A stretch of 64,000 bases of DNA from Dipteris shenzhenensis (Eukaryota; Polypodiophyta; Polypodiopsida; Gleicheniales), in assembly GCA_047967505.1 (NCBI GenBank), contig CM106540.1. One strand, given 5' to 3'. Below, in pieces: positions 33,810 to 45,249 of the stretch. The position numbers and the translations under genes are program-made. The notes beneath the pieces are model-generated. The model saw nothing but the letters and a program-made list of their open reading frames with translations. It was not told where the DNA came from and did no database searches. The first letter of the stretch is position 1. The number at the start of each line of letters is the position of its first letter.

Positions 33810-34226
33810 GTACGCAATGGCTCCAAAGAGGAATGGAGGTTCAATAGCAACACACAACTACGTTACAATGATAGCAGGAAATCATTGGAGATGTGTTATC
33901 TGCCATCAAGAATTTTGAGGCTGACCGACGAGGACTTCATGGGAGATGTTAATAAGGCAATGCCATGGTGTAGAGGCAATGGTGCAGAAAGAGTGGCCGC
34001 CATCTTATAGCCACCTGCTAGTATTGATGTTGACATAACAATGCAATCTATAGGTGTGGGTGAAGTTGTCGCAAATGTGGAGAATAATGTTATCATGCTA
34101 GACGGTGGACAGTGGAGATGTAATATCTTTCATCAAACATACATTGGCTCTCGCTTAAGAAGGATGTTGCATTTCTTGGGTGATGTGCATGGAAGAATTT
34201 CAAAATGCAAGGGACTAAGAGATTAG
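33810..34226 (+). pseudogene. Two degenerate BED-type zinc fingers of a hAT-like gene
   Basis: After MAPKRNGG at 33812, NHWRCVICHQEF is followed by a decayed G..R tail. A second unit, QWRCNIFHQTYIGSRLRRML, continues with HFLGDVHGRISKC near 34110-34205. Both fit the W.C..C...F.G...R...HL..........C pattern of BED fingers in DUF659-type hAT proteins. The second Cys of the later finger is Phe. These fingers belong at the N-terminus of such proteins, so this is a separate copy from 31540-33074. Confidence 0.45.
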
Positions 34227-35410
34227 GGCCCTGCAAACTCTTGTTGCTACCATTTTGGGAATTGTTGTCCAACATTACTATTTTGAGGCATTGTAAATCA
34301 CCTTTTTAATTTTGAATTGACGTATGGTCAAATTGATTTTGCAAAGGGTGAATATGGTGAAACTTACATTGAATTTTTATTTCACTTCAAATTATGCTGA
34401 TAATAATTACTTCAGCAATTGCACTTATGTTGATAATAAGAATTCCTAGTTTTGTAAGTTGACTGAAGGATGTTACAAAATTATTATTTGCAATGAAGGA
34501 TGTAGCTGTTATAAAATTATTATTTGCAAACTGTGATCTCTTATTAAAAGTTCCTCGAGTGGACTCTATTTAAGTGGAGTGGACGATGTATTATTTACAA
34601 TTTCACTTCAAAGTATGACAATAACAATGCATCCACATCAATTACTTTAATAATTTTCAACAATCAATGCATCTACGGTAATTATTTCAACAAATTTAAA
34701 CAAAAAAAGTATTTTTAACAATTCAACATGGAGCACTCTAGCCTTTTCACAATAATAATTAGACTTGGAGATTATGTGTCTGCCATTCAAAAATATTATT
34801 GTTACAAAAAATGAGCTAGCAACATGGATATGAGCTCATCAAAAGATTAGGCCGTAACATGGAAATATTCATATAGTATCGAGTATATGGCTATACTGAT
34901 ACAAAATTGCCTCAGCAAAAAATTAAGTCAACAGATGCCTAAATGCATAAAAGATTCTATCAAGATTGGCTATATTCATACATGACTTTATTAGGATCAA
35001 AATAAATGAACCAAAAAATGTTCTCTAGACAACTGTGCGCCAGCGGCGGCTGGTACATGGGTTCCATGAGCGCCTAGTAGAATATGTAGCCCGTGGCAAT
35101 ATAGCACAATGAAACAGCCACAAACAATCATTATCCTAAGCACCATGCTAGTGATATGCATCAGTATTGCGAGGATGATCGCCATGGATGATGTAGATGA
35201 TCGACTACTAAAACAAAGTATTACACTTATGACAATAAGATACACTTCAATTATCATTGTAAACAAATTTATGCAGAATTGAGAATACATCATTGTAATA
35301 GAAAATTAATTCAATACACCTTTGAAACAATCCTTCAAAAATAGATAACAGTAGATGCCCAAAAATTAATTTTATATTATAAATTTGTTTGTATACAAAA
35401 ATCTTCCTCT
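34227..35410. other. AT-rich spacer, no gene seen
   Basis: Short direct repeats ('ttcaaattatg.tgataat', 'gaaggatgtagctgttataaaattattatttgca') but no coding similarity. Confidence 0.45.
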
Positions 35411-35419
35411 CCTTAGCAT

Positions 35420-36673
35420 TTAAATTGAACATAGCCTTTGATTGGGAGAGTATGTTGCACTGATTCCGAGCATGTCATACAACTCACGTGCCGCAGGAGC
35501 ATTGCATGCCGCACATGCACTTCTCACCTTTAAGGTATTCACCAAATAGACAAGGTGAAAGCGATGATCACAAGGGAGGGCATAATATCCTGTGGCCCTA
35601 TCAAAATGATCTTGGCAGATTGGGAAACATGGCCCGTCCATGATGTATGATAATGTTCTAGGTATTGTGGATGGTTTGCGCATGGCGAGGCCAACAAAAT
35701 CATGACTGATTGCAGAGACTATGCCCCCATCTTCAATATGTTGCAAGGCGGCTTGTGCATCATGCGCTTGTTGAGAATAATTGCTTGCTATTATGCACAT
35801 CTCCACATATGCATTGTCGATATTAAGCCGCTAACTGGTTTGGAATAATAGTGCATGCAATCTTTCATTGTCGCTTCTCACCCGCTCAAGTTCTTGCAAC
35901 ACTCATCGATGCTCTGCTATTGCATCTCATACAGTGGCGGTCATAAACGTGACATCTCACTCGACAAGCGGTCCCTATCTAGCTCCCTCTTTGACATTCA
36001 TATAGAGATCTTCACTTGTGACAGAGGCTACACATTCAATAAAGTCACATAGAAACTTATCAATTGATGTTTGGTTGGAATTATTCAAAAAAACCCGAAA
36101 GTAAATGATCGACATATTTACTCCATATTTAAATATTATATTCACTTGAGATTGGACTGTCGACGCTTTGTGGAGGTTCAACTACCACGGGTCTGGCACT
36201 GCTTGGCATACATGGATCCTCACGTGCTTGAGTGTTTGAGGGAAATTCCACTTCACGCCCAAGCACAAACTTTGCATATAGCATCTTTGCAAAGTATTTG
36301 GGAATTTCTGAGCAAAATTTCCTAGCAAAAATCATCTCCCAGATGATTGTGCATTCTCTTTCATGGCTTCACTATAACATTGCATAAGGGACCATCGCCT
36401 ATGTTTAGGAGCATTTTTGCTACAATCCCATATGGTCTCTAAATCGTCATCCGAGACAAGGAGATTTATAGCCGCGTACTTCATGCCATTAGAATTGTGG
36501 AAAATACTGGCTTGGGCAATTGCCTTTGTTTGCTCTTTTAGTGACAAATGCGTGGTAGCATCAGCCACATCCATCATGAACTACATCGCCTGACTACTGT
36601 GAGTGCGTTCATCTTGGGCTTGGCACTCGGCCTATGTGGATGGTCGAGAGGGTGTTCTTGATGATGATGCCAT
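35420..36673 (-). pseudogene. RING-H2-like protein pseudogene
   Basis: Read on the minus strand from the ATG at 36673 (MASSSRTPSRPST, then TAG). Recognisable stretches: LKEQTKAIAQASIFHNSNG (about 36535-36475), SDDDLETIWDCSKNAPKHRR, then after a frameshift a helical segment. The C-terminal frame (35806-35420) has a coiled region and CFPICQDHFDRATGYYALPC, DHRFHLVYL and SACAACNAP. This resembles a RING-H2 finger (ubiquitin-ligase type), but the first pair has an extra residue and a ligand Cys is Tyr in HLVYL. At least one TAG and two frame changes make it non-functional. Substrate unknown. Confidence 0.5.
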
Positions 36674-37140
36674 TGTTTCGGTAAAGTGCTAAACCCTAAA
36701 CATAATAACAAATATACTAGTTCAAGACATGATACATACATTCATTCAAACACATTTGCTTCTCATCCTGTTGCAAAAGATTGTTTTCTCATAATTTCAA
36801 AACATGAATCCTAAACAACCAATGAAAAAACATAAATCCATTTCAAAACAGTGCAAATTTTATTTTAGGGAATATTTAAAAACTATAGGACTTGCAAATG
36901 GAAATATGATGAGTTAGAAATGGAAATATGCTGACTTGCAAATGAAAAATTTATAGATAAGTTTTCATATCATCCATTGAACACATTGCATCATTTTCAT
37001 CAACATAGTGTGCGTGAACTTTAGTTAGTAGCAATTCCATTGTCATCCATTCCTAAGGCTTATTCTGGCACAAGATGAGTTGCCACAACAACTTGATTGC
37101 CCTGAGTATAGTTCATCATCTGACAGTGCAGACCTGCACC
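36674..37140. other. Spacer, no gene seen
   Basis: AT-rich, no coding similarity. Confidence 0.4.
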
Positions 37141-37149
37141 CCACAAGGA

Positions 37150-37610
37150 AGTTGGCTATTTCGCCAAGGGGGACGAGCATTTTCTGAGCGAAATCTTCCG
37201 AGCGTCCGAGCGAAGGAAAAAAAAAGCTTCCAACTATGCATAAATATGGCAAAAATCGATCAGAAGAAAACATAGTTTCACTTAGAAATATGCAAAGTAT
37301 TATACCAATGCCTATTTTATACAAAAATCTTTAGGTGAATCTGTAGGAATGGTGAGAGCATAATGGGATGGCTTTTGAAGAAACCCACATGTAGAGTAGA
37401 CTTCTCTATGAAAATTCCCTTATGATCCTTCTTACAACTTTTACTTAATAGGGGGTGACATTGAAAACCCTCTCTCAACCTATCTTCATGAAAGAGTTTC
37501 TTCAAAGAAAACTCATTGAAGCAAGCCATCCAGGTAGTTTCGCCAGCGAAACCCCTTTGAAGCAAGTCTCCCAAGGTAGTTTCGCTGGCGAAACTACCTT
37601 GGACAGCACT
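37150..37610. repeat. Cluster of TTTCG..CGAAA palindromes
   Basis: CCAAGGTAGTTTCG pairs perfectly with CGAAACTACCTTGG across a 4-base centre (37572-37603). A diverged copy, GGTAGTTTCGCCAGCGAAACC, lies at about 37533-37553. Related 'ttcgccaaggggga' and 'gagcgaaatcttccgagcg' stretches lie at 37160-37205. Confidence 0.65.
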
Positions 37611-38200
37611 TTTAAAAGTGACATAACTTTCATATCCAATGTCCAAATATAGTCATTCAACCACTCAAATTGATCGGAACACCCCATTGGAGCACATCTA
37701 TGAAGTTATATTTTGGAAAATCTTCCATATATAGTATTAAATATTACATGTATTTTATGAGAGTGATATATAAGCCCAAGTTAATACTTATTTATAGTAA
37801 TTTAAACTTCTTTAGAAACATGTCCATAAATATGCTATAAAAACACTAAAAAGATATTGCCATATGATATAAATGTGTTAATAAGTAATTATATATGCAT
37901 AGTATTATTACATTGAGAGTGATTATGAGGAATGTTTCTTAAAGAAATCAACACTTTTTTAAGGTAATAACAGGGGTACAAAGGGATGTCTCTAAATAAG
38001 AAAATTATGTTGTGTAAAAATGAATGAGTGACTAGTCTGTATATTTTTATGATAAAGGGATCTAGTTCTAGTGAAAATAAAAGTGTAAAAACCATGTTTC
38101 CTAAAGAAAAACATTTTTAAAAATCTCTTGAAAAACACGCTCTGATAAACCTGCTCATAGGTTTTTGCTCGTAAAATTGACGCATCCTTCGCCAAGTAAC
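37611..38200. other. AT-rich spacer, no gene seen
   Basis: The minus strand near 38200-38320 may hold the last degenerate part of the kinase paralogue; beyond that nothing is recognisable. Confidence 0.4.
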
Positions 38201-38617
38201 CAACCGACAACATAGCTATCTGACATGTTTGACCATGCACCATTTGATTGAGGAAAAGCATCATTTCTTGTGTAAAGCTCTGGTGCAAACAAAGAAAATC
38301 TTAACTTTGGAGCATGTGCCTAAACCTGCTCAAGCTTGCTCTCAGTTCTGTGGAGACACCTTCCCCAATCAATAATGCTCACCCACACAGATTTCCCATC
38401 TGGTGTGAAATCCAGCACATAGTTTTCAGCATTCAAATCAATGTGTCTAAACCCCCTCTCGTGCACTACATTCATTGCACTAGCAATAGCTATGCAAATG
38501 GCAAGAGCGTTCTTACAGAATAGGCATGCTTGCATCTAACTCCGTGTATCATGCCACGCATTGTAGGGTTGCTCGCGGGGGTTGCCTCGCCTTGCCCAGT
38601 TCAGATAATCATGATAC
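38200..38617 (-). pseudogene. Kinase-like paralogue, C-terminal part (after copia insertion)
   Basis: Continues the gene that begins at 45243. Minus-strand text includes AIASAMNVVHERGFRHIDLN (catalytic loop, HID in place of HRD), AENYVLDFTPDGKSVWVSII, and DWG in place of DFG, as in the plus-strand gene at 18101-19645 (IIDWG). FAPELYT further on matches the APE region. TAG codons at about 38536 and 38320 interrupt it. The copia element separates this part from its N-lobe. Confidence 0.65.
38613..38617. repeat. Copia (38.6-44.5 kb) target duplication, left
   Basis: GATAC, identical to 44489-44493. Confidence 0.8.
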
Positions 38618-38761
38618 TGTGGGAGAGGAGAGCACACAACGGGATAGGAGACACCAAAAGTGGTGGAGCAAAAGCTACTCCAGCTTATTCCTCTTTCATA
38701 TATATATGAGTATACATGGGCACTGTACAAGTGGGTGGGCACACTGCCCTTTACCCCAACA
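38618..38761 (-). repeat. 3' LTR of the minus-strand copia
   Basis: In element orientation it starts TGTTGGGGTAAAGGGC and ends CTCTCCCACA. It is 144 bp, against 215 bp for its partner, because of an internal deletion. Confidence 0.88.
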
Positions 38762-38777
38762 ACCTCCCACTTAAAGG
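38762..38777 (-). other. Polypurine tract of the minus-strand copia
   Basis: Element strand reads TTTAAGTGGGAGGT directly before the 3' LTR; it primes plus-strand DNA. The young copia at 52.9 kb has a matching tract. Confidence 0.75.
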
Positions 38778-38852
38778 CAGTGTGCCTTTAAGGGAGTATA
38801 GTACACATATAATACAATCAGCCATAGGCTGAAAAACAAGATGACCAGACCG

Positions 38853-40310
38853 TCATCCTATGCCCATCGGCACTTTACAATGTGCAAAGTGCATAGAGGA
38901 TAAGCTGCTAGCAGACATCAGGTTTGCAGGATAGAAAATGACAAGCTGTAGATGCCTGTCAACCAAGATCTCATGCCAGATCTCACTGGGAGAGTGAACT
39001 CTCACCACCACGTGCTCCTGTGCTAAGTCCATAGCACTCGAACTATCACTGTGCAGAGAAAATGTCTCTGTACCACCTGTGACCATAAGCACATAACCTA
39101 CAATAGACCTCTGCTGGTCTACCCAACCTGCATCACCTGCATGCTGCTCCTGGAAGCATAAGGACCTGATGCCCACAATCGCTTCCCTACTGTCAAAATC
39201 TGCCATAATCATGCTACCAACTCCCACTGCAATGGAAGCAAGAACCGGAAGTGTAGCCCCAATGGCAAACATGTGAGAACCAAGTCTCAACACAGTCATG
39301 GATGCATGGAGTACTATGGCTGCCATATCAACCATAACTTGCTGCTCAACTGATCTATGATCGTCAAACCTGCAGTGTTTCAAGTATGGAGCCAATACAG
39401 GCAATGGAGTACTCAGTAACTTCCCCCTCTCCATACTGAAACAACCAAGTATCTGACAAACATCATCAAGACCATGCAGCTCCCACTGCAAAGCATCCCT
39501 GTCCATAAGGAACCATATGGCAAGTAACCTCAGAAGGATAGCGACCTCCTGAATATTGAGACCATAACCTGTCTCACTGCGCATCACATCCTGAGCTCTC
39601 ATAACGGTATCAAACCTATGAAGCCAAGCTCCAGGGGATTGCTTCTGGCCATGGAGGCACTTACGAAGCAAACACATCAATGATTTCTGCCCATGCGCAA
39701 TATGACCCGAGTCAATAACTGCAGAAACCACATCTGTCCTGGCATAACCAGCCAATGGATCATACCGGGCATCATTAGCCAAGGTTTCCTCCTCACCATG
39801 CATAGCCTCATCCTCATCTGCAAGAGACACTCCGCATCCTGGGAGTAAACTGTAACTGTCCATAGAAGATGCATCAACAATCTCCATAGGAGTATAAACC
39901 TGTGGAATACTAGAGACATCTGACCGTCTCTGACCAAAATCAAAAAGTAATCGTGGCTGTCCCAACTTTATAACCTGCTTACCGTGGGAAAAACCTCCCA
40001 CTCCAAGGGATATGGGCTGCCCCTGCACAGAATTCGGAGGTATCAGTGCACTTACACCCTCCTGGAACACCACTCGCCTACTATCCACAGTCCTGGGCTG
40101 TCTAAACATAGCATCCTCTCTGAAATAGACATTATGGCTGCGTATCAACTCTCTAGTTGAAGAATCCCATAACCTGTAGTCCTCACTGGACTCACTATAT
40201 CCAAGGAAGATACACCTCCTCAATCGGGAACCATGAGCATAAGCCTCGCAGCCAAACACACGTAAATGCTCATAACATGGTGCCCTGCCTGTCAAGAAGT
40301 TAAATACCAT
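38853..40310 (-). pseudogene. Copia pol C-terminal half, long frame without RT core
   Basis: A 485-codon uninterrupted frame. The first part is integrase C-terminal sequence (HLRVFGCEAYAHG, CIFLGYSESSEDYRLWDSS). It then jumps through residues with no RT fingers, no DVKTAF box and no YVDD, keeping only LLRKCLHGQKQSPGAWLHRF and FSMERGKLLSTPLPVLAP. A shortened RNase H tail remains: GWVDQQRSIVGYVLMVTGGT, LHSDSSSAMDLAQ, DRHLQLV and HCKVPMGIG. The STTEAEY box is missing. It cannot be a working polymerase. The frame is offset from the upstream gag-integrase frame by a small indel near 40300. Confidence 0.75.
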
Positions 40311-41994
40311 TTAGAGATCTCCTGGGTGACCTGTTAAGCAAGTATGCAGTTGTCTTACATGCCTCAGCCCAATAACATTTGGTAAGACCTGCATACCTTA
40401 GCATGCTACCAATCTTGTCCAATAGAATCCGATTTATGCCTTCTACTAAGGCATCGTGAGCAGAAAGATGAGGAGTGGTTAACATCCTCCTGATACCAAG
40501 TGTATCACATAGATGCTGAAATCTAGGAGAGGTAAACTCTGCATCACCATCAGTCATCAAGCTCAATAGCTTCTTTCTTGACTGATTTTCAGCATTACCC
40601 AAGAAGCGCTGAAATGTATCATATACATCATGCTTCTGCCGAATCGGATAGACCCATATGTACTTTGTAGCAGCATCAATAAATGTCACAAAGTAAGAGG
40701 CACCACCCAGTGAAACGGTAGGCATAGGCCCACAAACTGCACTATGAACCAACTGCAATGGCTCAAGATACCTCTCACTGATTGTCTTCCTCACAAAAGA
40801 GGATCCTGACTGCTGATCATCATCACAATCATGACATAAAATTTGAGAGACATCCATAACAGGAATGTATCTCAATGTTGTAAGGGCTTCCATACCTGCA
40901 GTAGACATATGTCCAAGTCTGGCATACCATAAACTAGCTGATGGCTGCTTACTAATCATAAGCATCTTATCCTGGACACCTGATACATGCAATGCATAAG
41001 AGAATCCAACTGATCCCCTAGCCACTTTAGCAATCTTCCATGCATGATCACCCAAAGAGACATGATAACCTGCCTCAACCAACTGTCCAGTACTGATCTT
41101 GCTTGTAGCAAGTCCTGGTATATGTCTAACCCTCTGTAGAACAAGAATAGAGCCACTAGGCATAACAAGGTGGATATCCCCATAACCATAGACATCTATA
41201 GAATGATCAATGCCCATCAAACCACTCTCCACAACGCATTCCTGATATGCACTGAACCATGACCTATGAGGGGTCATATGACATGAAGCACATGGATCTA
41301 ACATCCAATCACCGAGAATGGGTACATCAGTGGCCAAGAAGGAGGTGTCAGACATAGACAAAAGAATGCCTTCATCACTGCTACTATCAGTGGAAACCCT
41401 GGCATCCATGCCTTGAAGGTCAACATGCTTCTTCTCCTTCTTCCTGTCATTCTTAACCTTGCTCTTCTTCTTGTATTTTCTCAGCCATTTCCAGCAATAT
41501 TTTTTCATGTGGCCATACTTTCCACAATAGAAACATCTAACACAAGTCCAAGAGCTAGTCTTGCTCTTGGAATTCCCCCTTGAACATGACCTGTTTCTAC
41601 CAATTGATCGACCTTTGGAGTGCATATCAAGGCTGTATTTCAGCCCATCAGGACATTTCAGCCCATCATGCTGTAACATAACACTATCATGGTCATACAT
41701 CCGGCATATACGAGTATAGAACTCATATGCATGGTAGTCTACACCCTGTACACCATCCTGTACCTGCAAGTAGACTGACTTCGAGAGTGATGATTGAATG
41801 ATAGAGCATGCTTGCTCATCCATGTCATCCCGATCACTCTGTTTAATGCTATTAGGCTTGATACCTTTGCATTGAATGGGCTTATGCTGCCTCTTCTGCA
41901 CTAACACATCATAAATCTGCTCTTTCTAATACTGAAAGTTTGATCCATCCAACCTCTCAATATCAAAGAGGGCACTACCAGCTGTAGATGCCAT
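40300..41994 (-). pseudogene. Copia gag, protease and integrase with altered catalytic boxes
   Basis: Starts at ATG 41994 (MASTAGSALFDIERLDGSNF). A TAG at 41926-41928 stands where copia gags have Trp; the same frame then runs about 535 codons. Zinc knuckle CFYCGKYGHMKKYC; protease LDPCASCHMT in place of LDSGASCHMT; integrase zinc region LWYARLGHM ... CHDCDDDQ; core LVHSAVCGPMP (first catalytic Asp is Ala), LMTDGDAEF (second Asp kept), and ALVEGINR (Glu kept). The enzyme sites look damaged while the frame is kept. Confidence 0.8.
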
Positions 41995-44259
41995 ATTTGT
42001 GGCACAATAGGTCACAACCAAAGAGCAGTATAGTGCAATAGGCAACCCAAATGACCAAAAAATATAGTGTTGTCCAGACCAATTAGGTCTCCAAATAAAT
42101 TGGCTGATCCAATGCTCAAAAGCACTTAGCCATAAAGAGGCATAAACAAGTATGTATGCAGCCCAGTAACCTGCCAATGCCTAGCAATCCAAGTAAGAAA
42201 TGCACTGAACCAAATGAGCAATGCCTGCTCAACCAATGGCAATAGGAGCCCAGCTCAACTATCCATAAACATCAGTGCAGCATCCACCAATGCAAATCCA
42301 TAATGCATCGAAATGGCATTTACTGCATCACCAATGCATCACCTCAAGCGCGCAATTGTTTGGCAACAAAATCAAGCATTCACCACTTGCCAAATGTGCC
42401 AAAGTGACTTGCCAAAATGCCAATAATGCCCTTGGACTGAAGTGAGATCCCAATCACTTTCTATAATTTACTGTGAGTTCCCAATTCACTGTTGTGCAAG
42501 AGAAATTCCTACAATACCTCATAGCCACTTTGGGCAAAATAACACGCTGTCCCTGTTTTTGAACAGCGATATCTTTTCACTAAAAGACCGGATGCCAAAG
42601 CTGTAAACAGCAAAGTTGTAGCTGGTAGAAAGATCTACAACTTGTCAGTTGACTTCAAGAGCCAAATCCTTCTGGATTCTCAGATATTCTCACCTGAAAA
42701 ACAGCTTCCTGCACATTGGTCACAAATAGACAGTAGACTGCAACTTTTTGTGGTTTTGCAGAGGCTGTAACTCCTGCAGATTATACCGGATCAACTTGCT
42801 TCCAAAAGCAAAGTTGTAGTATATTCTGTGAACTACAACTTTCTAGTTTGGCACAAAGTGCAATTCCGCACCAGGAAAGAGATATTCAGTCCTGAAAATG
42901 ACTGTTTTGTCATAAAAAACAGCAACAACAGCTTCCTTGAATGTTTGCTGCCCTTTACAGCACTCATCTGCTCCGGCAAAAAACAGCCCCAAAAATGGTC
43001 AAAATACATCCAGCAGATCACCCAGTATGTCAACTGCAACACCAACAAAATGGCAAGTACAATGCCCAACCAAATCAGCCCCAAGAATGCTCATAGATCA
43101 GCAATTAAATAGCCCAAAAGCACTCGCAAAACAGCCCCGAAATGTGCTCCAAATGATGCTAATCTGACAGGATCTCAATACATCACCGTACCACTGTATG
43201 TATCCAACATAGGCAAATAACCATGCATCCAACAAACTGTCAATGCATCTCAACCAGGCATGTACCACTGTCAAAGCATGTGTCACTGCCACTGCCAAAG
43301 TGATGTATCTGCAAAAAAGATATGCAACCCACTGACTAACTGTAACGGAATGTTCACAAGGACTAAGATGCACCAGAGTATGTTCGTACAAGGACCCAAA
43401 TGCACGGGAAAACACGAGCTAACAAAGCTCAACTGCAACCAAAAGAAGCTGCATAGTGCACAAGCACATATCCCACACAATGTCCACAAGGCGTACTTCT
43501 GCAAAATGTCCCGCAAAGAGACCAAAATCAGCCAATGCTCAGCTCCAAGACCTCAAATGCAACACCGGCTATCCCCCAAGCATTCAACTGCATCAAACAT
43601 GCAATCCAGAGGCTCCCCAACAGCTCCCAGATGAGCTAGAGACAATGGCAAAGAACTATGCCAAGACTGGAACATCTCCAAAGACTGAGGCAGCTCCAGC
43701 TTCATCAATGTGAAGCCTCCATAGGAATACATGCTCCCTCAAGCCTCACAGCCCACTGTCAACGTTCTCTAATGGGAAGCCATCTCCAACTGTGAATGGC
43801 TGTCAACAACGACCACTCTACTCTCATGTAGAGCCAGCTACAACGCCACAACCATAGAGTTTTCTGTAGCGACGGGACTATAGCGACATACTCCCAGCAG
43901 CGACCACAAGAGGCCTTCATGATTTGCACCTTCAGTTGACATCTTCACGGCTGGAATGACCTCAATGCACGATGCATCCAAAGCCACTATTGGTCAGCCA
44001 GCAACGAGCAAACAATATTCGAACAGCCTTGAACTTCTAGCCCACCAAAGCAATGCGCATTTGCAGTTGTCCTCTCCACAATGCCCAACGCAATTGCATA
44101 TCCCAGGTGCCAACTGACTAAGCACCAAGTCGAGCTACCTCCATCTTCATGCAACAAGCAACGCATACAATGTCACACCCATCTCCAAGCTCCCGGTAGA
44201 TCTCTCGAAGCAGTTCCCGTTCTCCTCTCACCGAGCTCCTCGTAGATCGAACGCCATGG
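41995..44259 (-). other. Long non-coding leader of the minus-strand copia
   Basis: About 2.2 kb between primer site and gag ATG, with no convincing protein. Repeated 'caatgca' and 'gcatc' words and C/A-rich composition. Plus-strand frames such as 43260-43634 show no domain. Could contain packaging signals. Confidence 0.6.
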
Positions 44260-44271
44260 GCTCTGATACCA
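44260..44271 (-). other. Primer-binding site of the minus-strand copia
   Basis: Element strand reads TGGTATCAGAGC, complementary to plant initiator Met-tRNA 3' end, two bases (AC) after the 5' LTR. Confidence 0.85.
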
Positions 44272-44273
44272 GT

Positions 44274-44488
44274 TGTGGGAGAGGAGAGCACACAACGGGA
44301 TAGGAGACACCAAAAGTGGTGGAGCAAAAGCTACTCCAACTTATTCCTCTTTCATATATATATGAGTACTTGTAGAGCAAAGGTATGAGCAAAGGGTAAG
44401 TTGCCACATGGCATGGAGGACATATCCCACATGTACAAGTGGGTGGGCACTGTACAAGTGGGTGGGCACACTGCCCTTTACCCCAACA
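44274..44488 (-). repeat. 5' LTR of the minus-strand copia
   Basis: 215 bp. TG...CA ends. Contains a duplicated 'acaagtgggtgggcac' stretch and a TATATATAT box. Confidence 0.88.
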
Positions 44489-44493
44489 GATAC
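44489..44493. repeat. Copia (38.6-44.5 kb) target duplication, right
   Basis: GATAC, identical to 38613-38617. Confidence 0.8.
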
Positions 44494-45243
44494 ATGGAAG
44501 GTAGGCTCATGAGCATGTCATGAATACTACCTCCATTGACGTATGGACTGATTAACCAAAGATCGCTAACATGTGTGTAATAAATTGTGCAACACATAGC
44601 GCTATGCATTACAATCATTGCCAGCTCTGTCTTCAATGATCTATGTGCACATGCAGTATCGTGCCTCAACTTCTTGCTAGCATAAGATAGGTTTGGCTTG
44701 AAACCTGGCACACCCTCTATCTTAACCGATACACTTTTCCTTCCACCCCCCACCTAATTCCTCAAGAATTGTCAATGCAACTAGTGGGAAGTGTACCGTT
44801 GTAGAGCACATGTGAGCAAACTTCGTGCACAAGTCTATTTGTATCTTGCCGTCTTGACTTCTCATGTCTATTTTTTGTGATGAGCCACTTGCAACTTGGG
44901 TATAATATTGCATGGAGACATTCGATAGTCTACCGGCCACACCTTTTTCCTTTCGATTTTTCCTATGAATGGCAGCGCGGGACTCCTTCCATGCTATGAA
45001 CCACCTATCCAACTTCGACCTTGTTGCGTTTGTTAAGGGCTCTAACTACTTTACCATTTTCCATTGTGCAACTATATCACCCAGCACTCTAGGTAGGAAA
45101 CTTAGTATAGCCTCTTTCTCCTCTATTCGCTCCACCTCTCCATGCCTCATCCAGCTACAGTCAAATTGAGCAAGTATGCACTCATGCATTTCATCCAGCT
45201 TAGACTTGGTATGTGTAATGTCTCTTATTTGCTCCTCACTCAA
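44494..45243 (-). pseudogene. Kinase-like paralogue, N-terminal part
   Basis: Begins MSEEQIRDITHTKSKLDEMH (45243), matching MSKEQITDITSN of the kinase-like gene in the large transposon. Later fragments in shifted frames read ALTILEELGGGW (decayed ATP loop), SYASKKLRHD (Lys motif, compare TYAAKRYKG) and PYVNGGSIHDMLMSLP (compare PYFNGGSIGDMMM). The copia element follows directly. Several frameshifts make it a pseudogene independent of the insertion. Confidence 0.65.
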
Positions 45244-45249
45244 TGTTAT

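Larger units (their letters stand above)
38618..44488 (-). mobile_element. 5.9-kb Ty1/copia element inserted in the kinase paralogue
   Basis: LTRs at 38618-38761 (3') and 44274-44488 (5'), polypurine tract, Met-tRNA primer site and 5-bp duplications GATAC define a complete minus-strand insertion. The 3' LTR has lost about 71 bp internally. A 2.2-kb leader precedes gag. The coding region keeps long frames but lacks a standard RT core, so it is probably non-autonomous. It splits a kinase-like gene whose halves lie on either side in the correct order and strand. Confidence 0.9.

Noticed and set aside
38536-38742. 68-residue minus-strand frame upstream of the kinase C-terminal part
   Set aside because: Its first two thirds are copia LTR; only the last part is kinase sequence.
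43260-43713. Plus-strand frames of 85-124 residues in the copia leader
   Set aside because: C/A-rich leader sequence antisense to the element; no domain.
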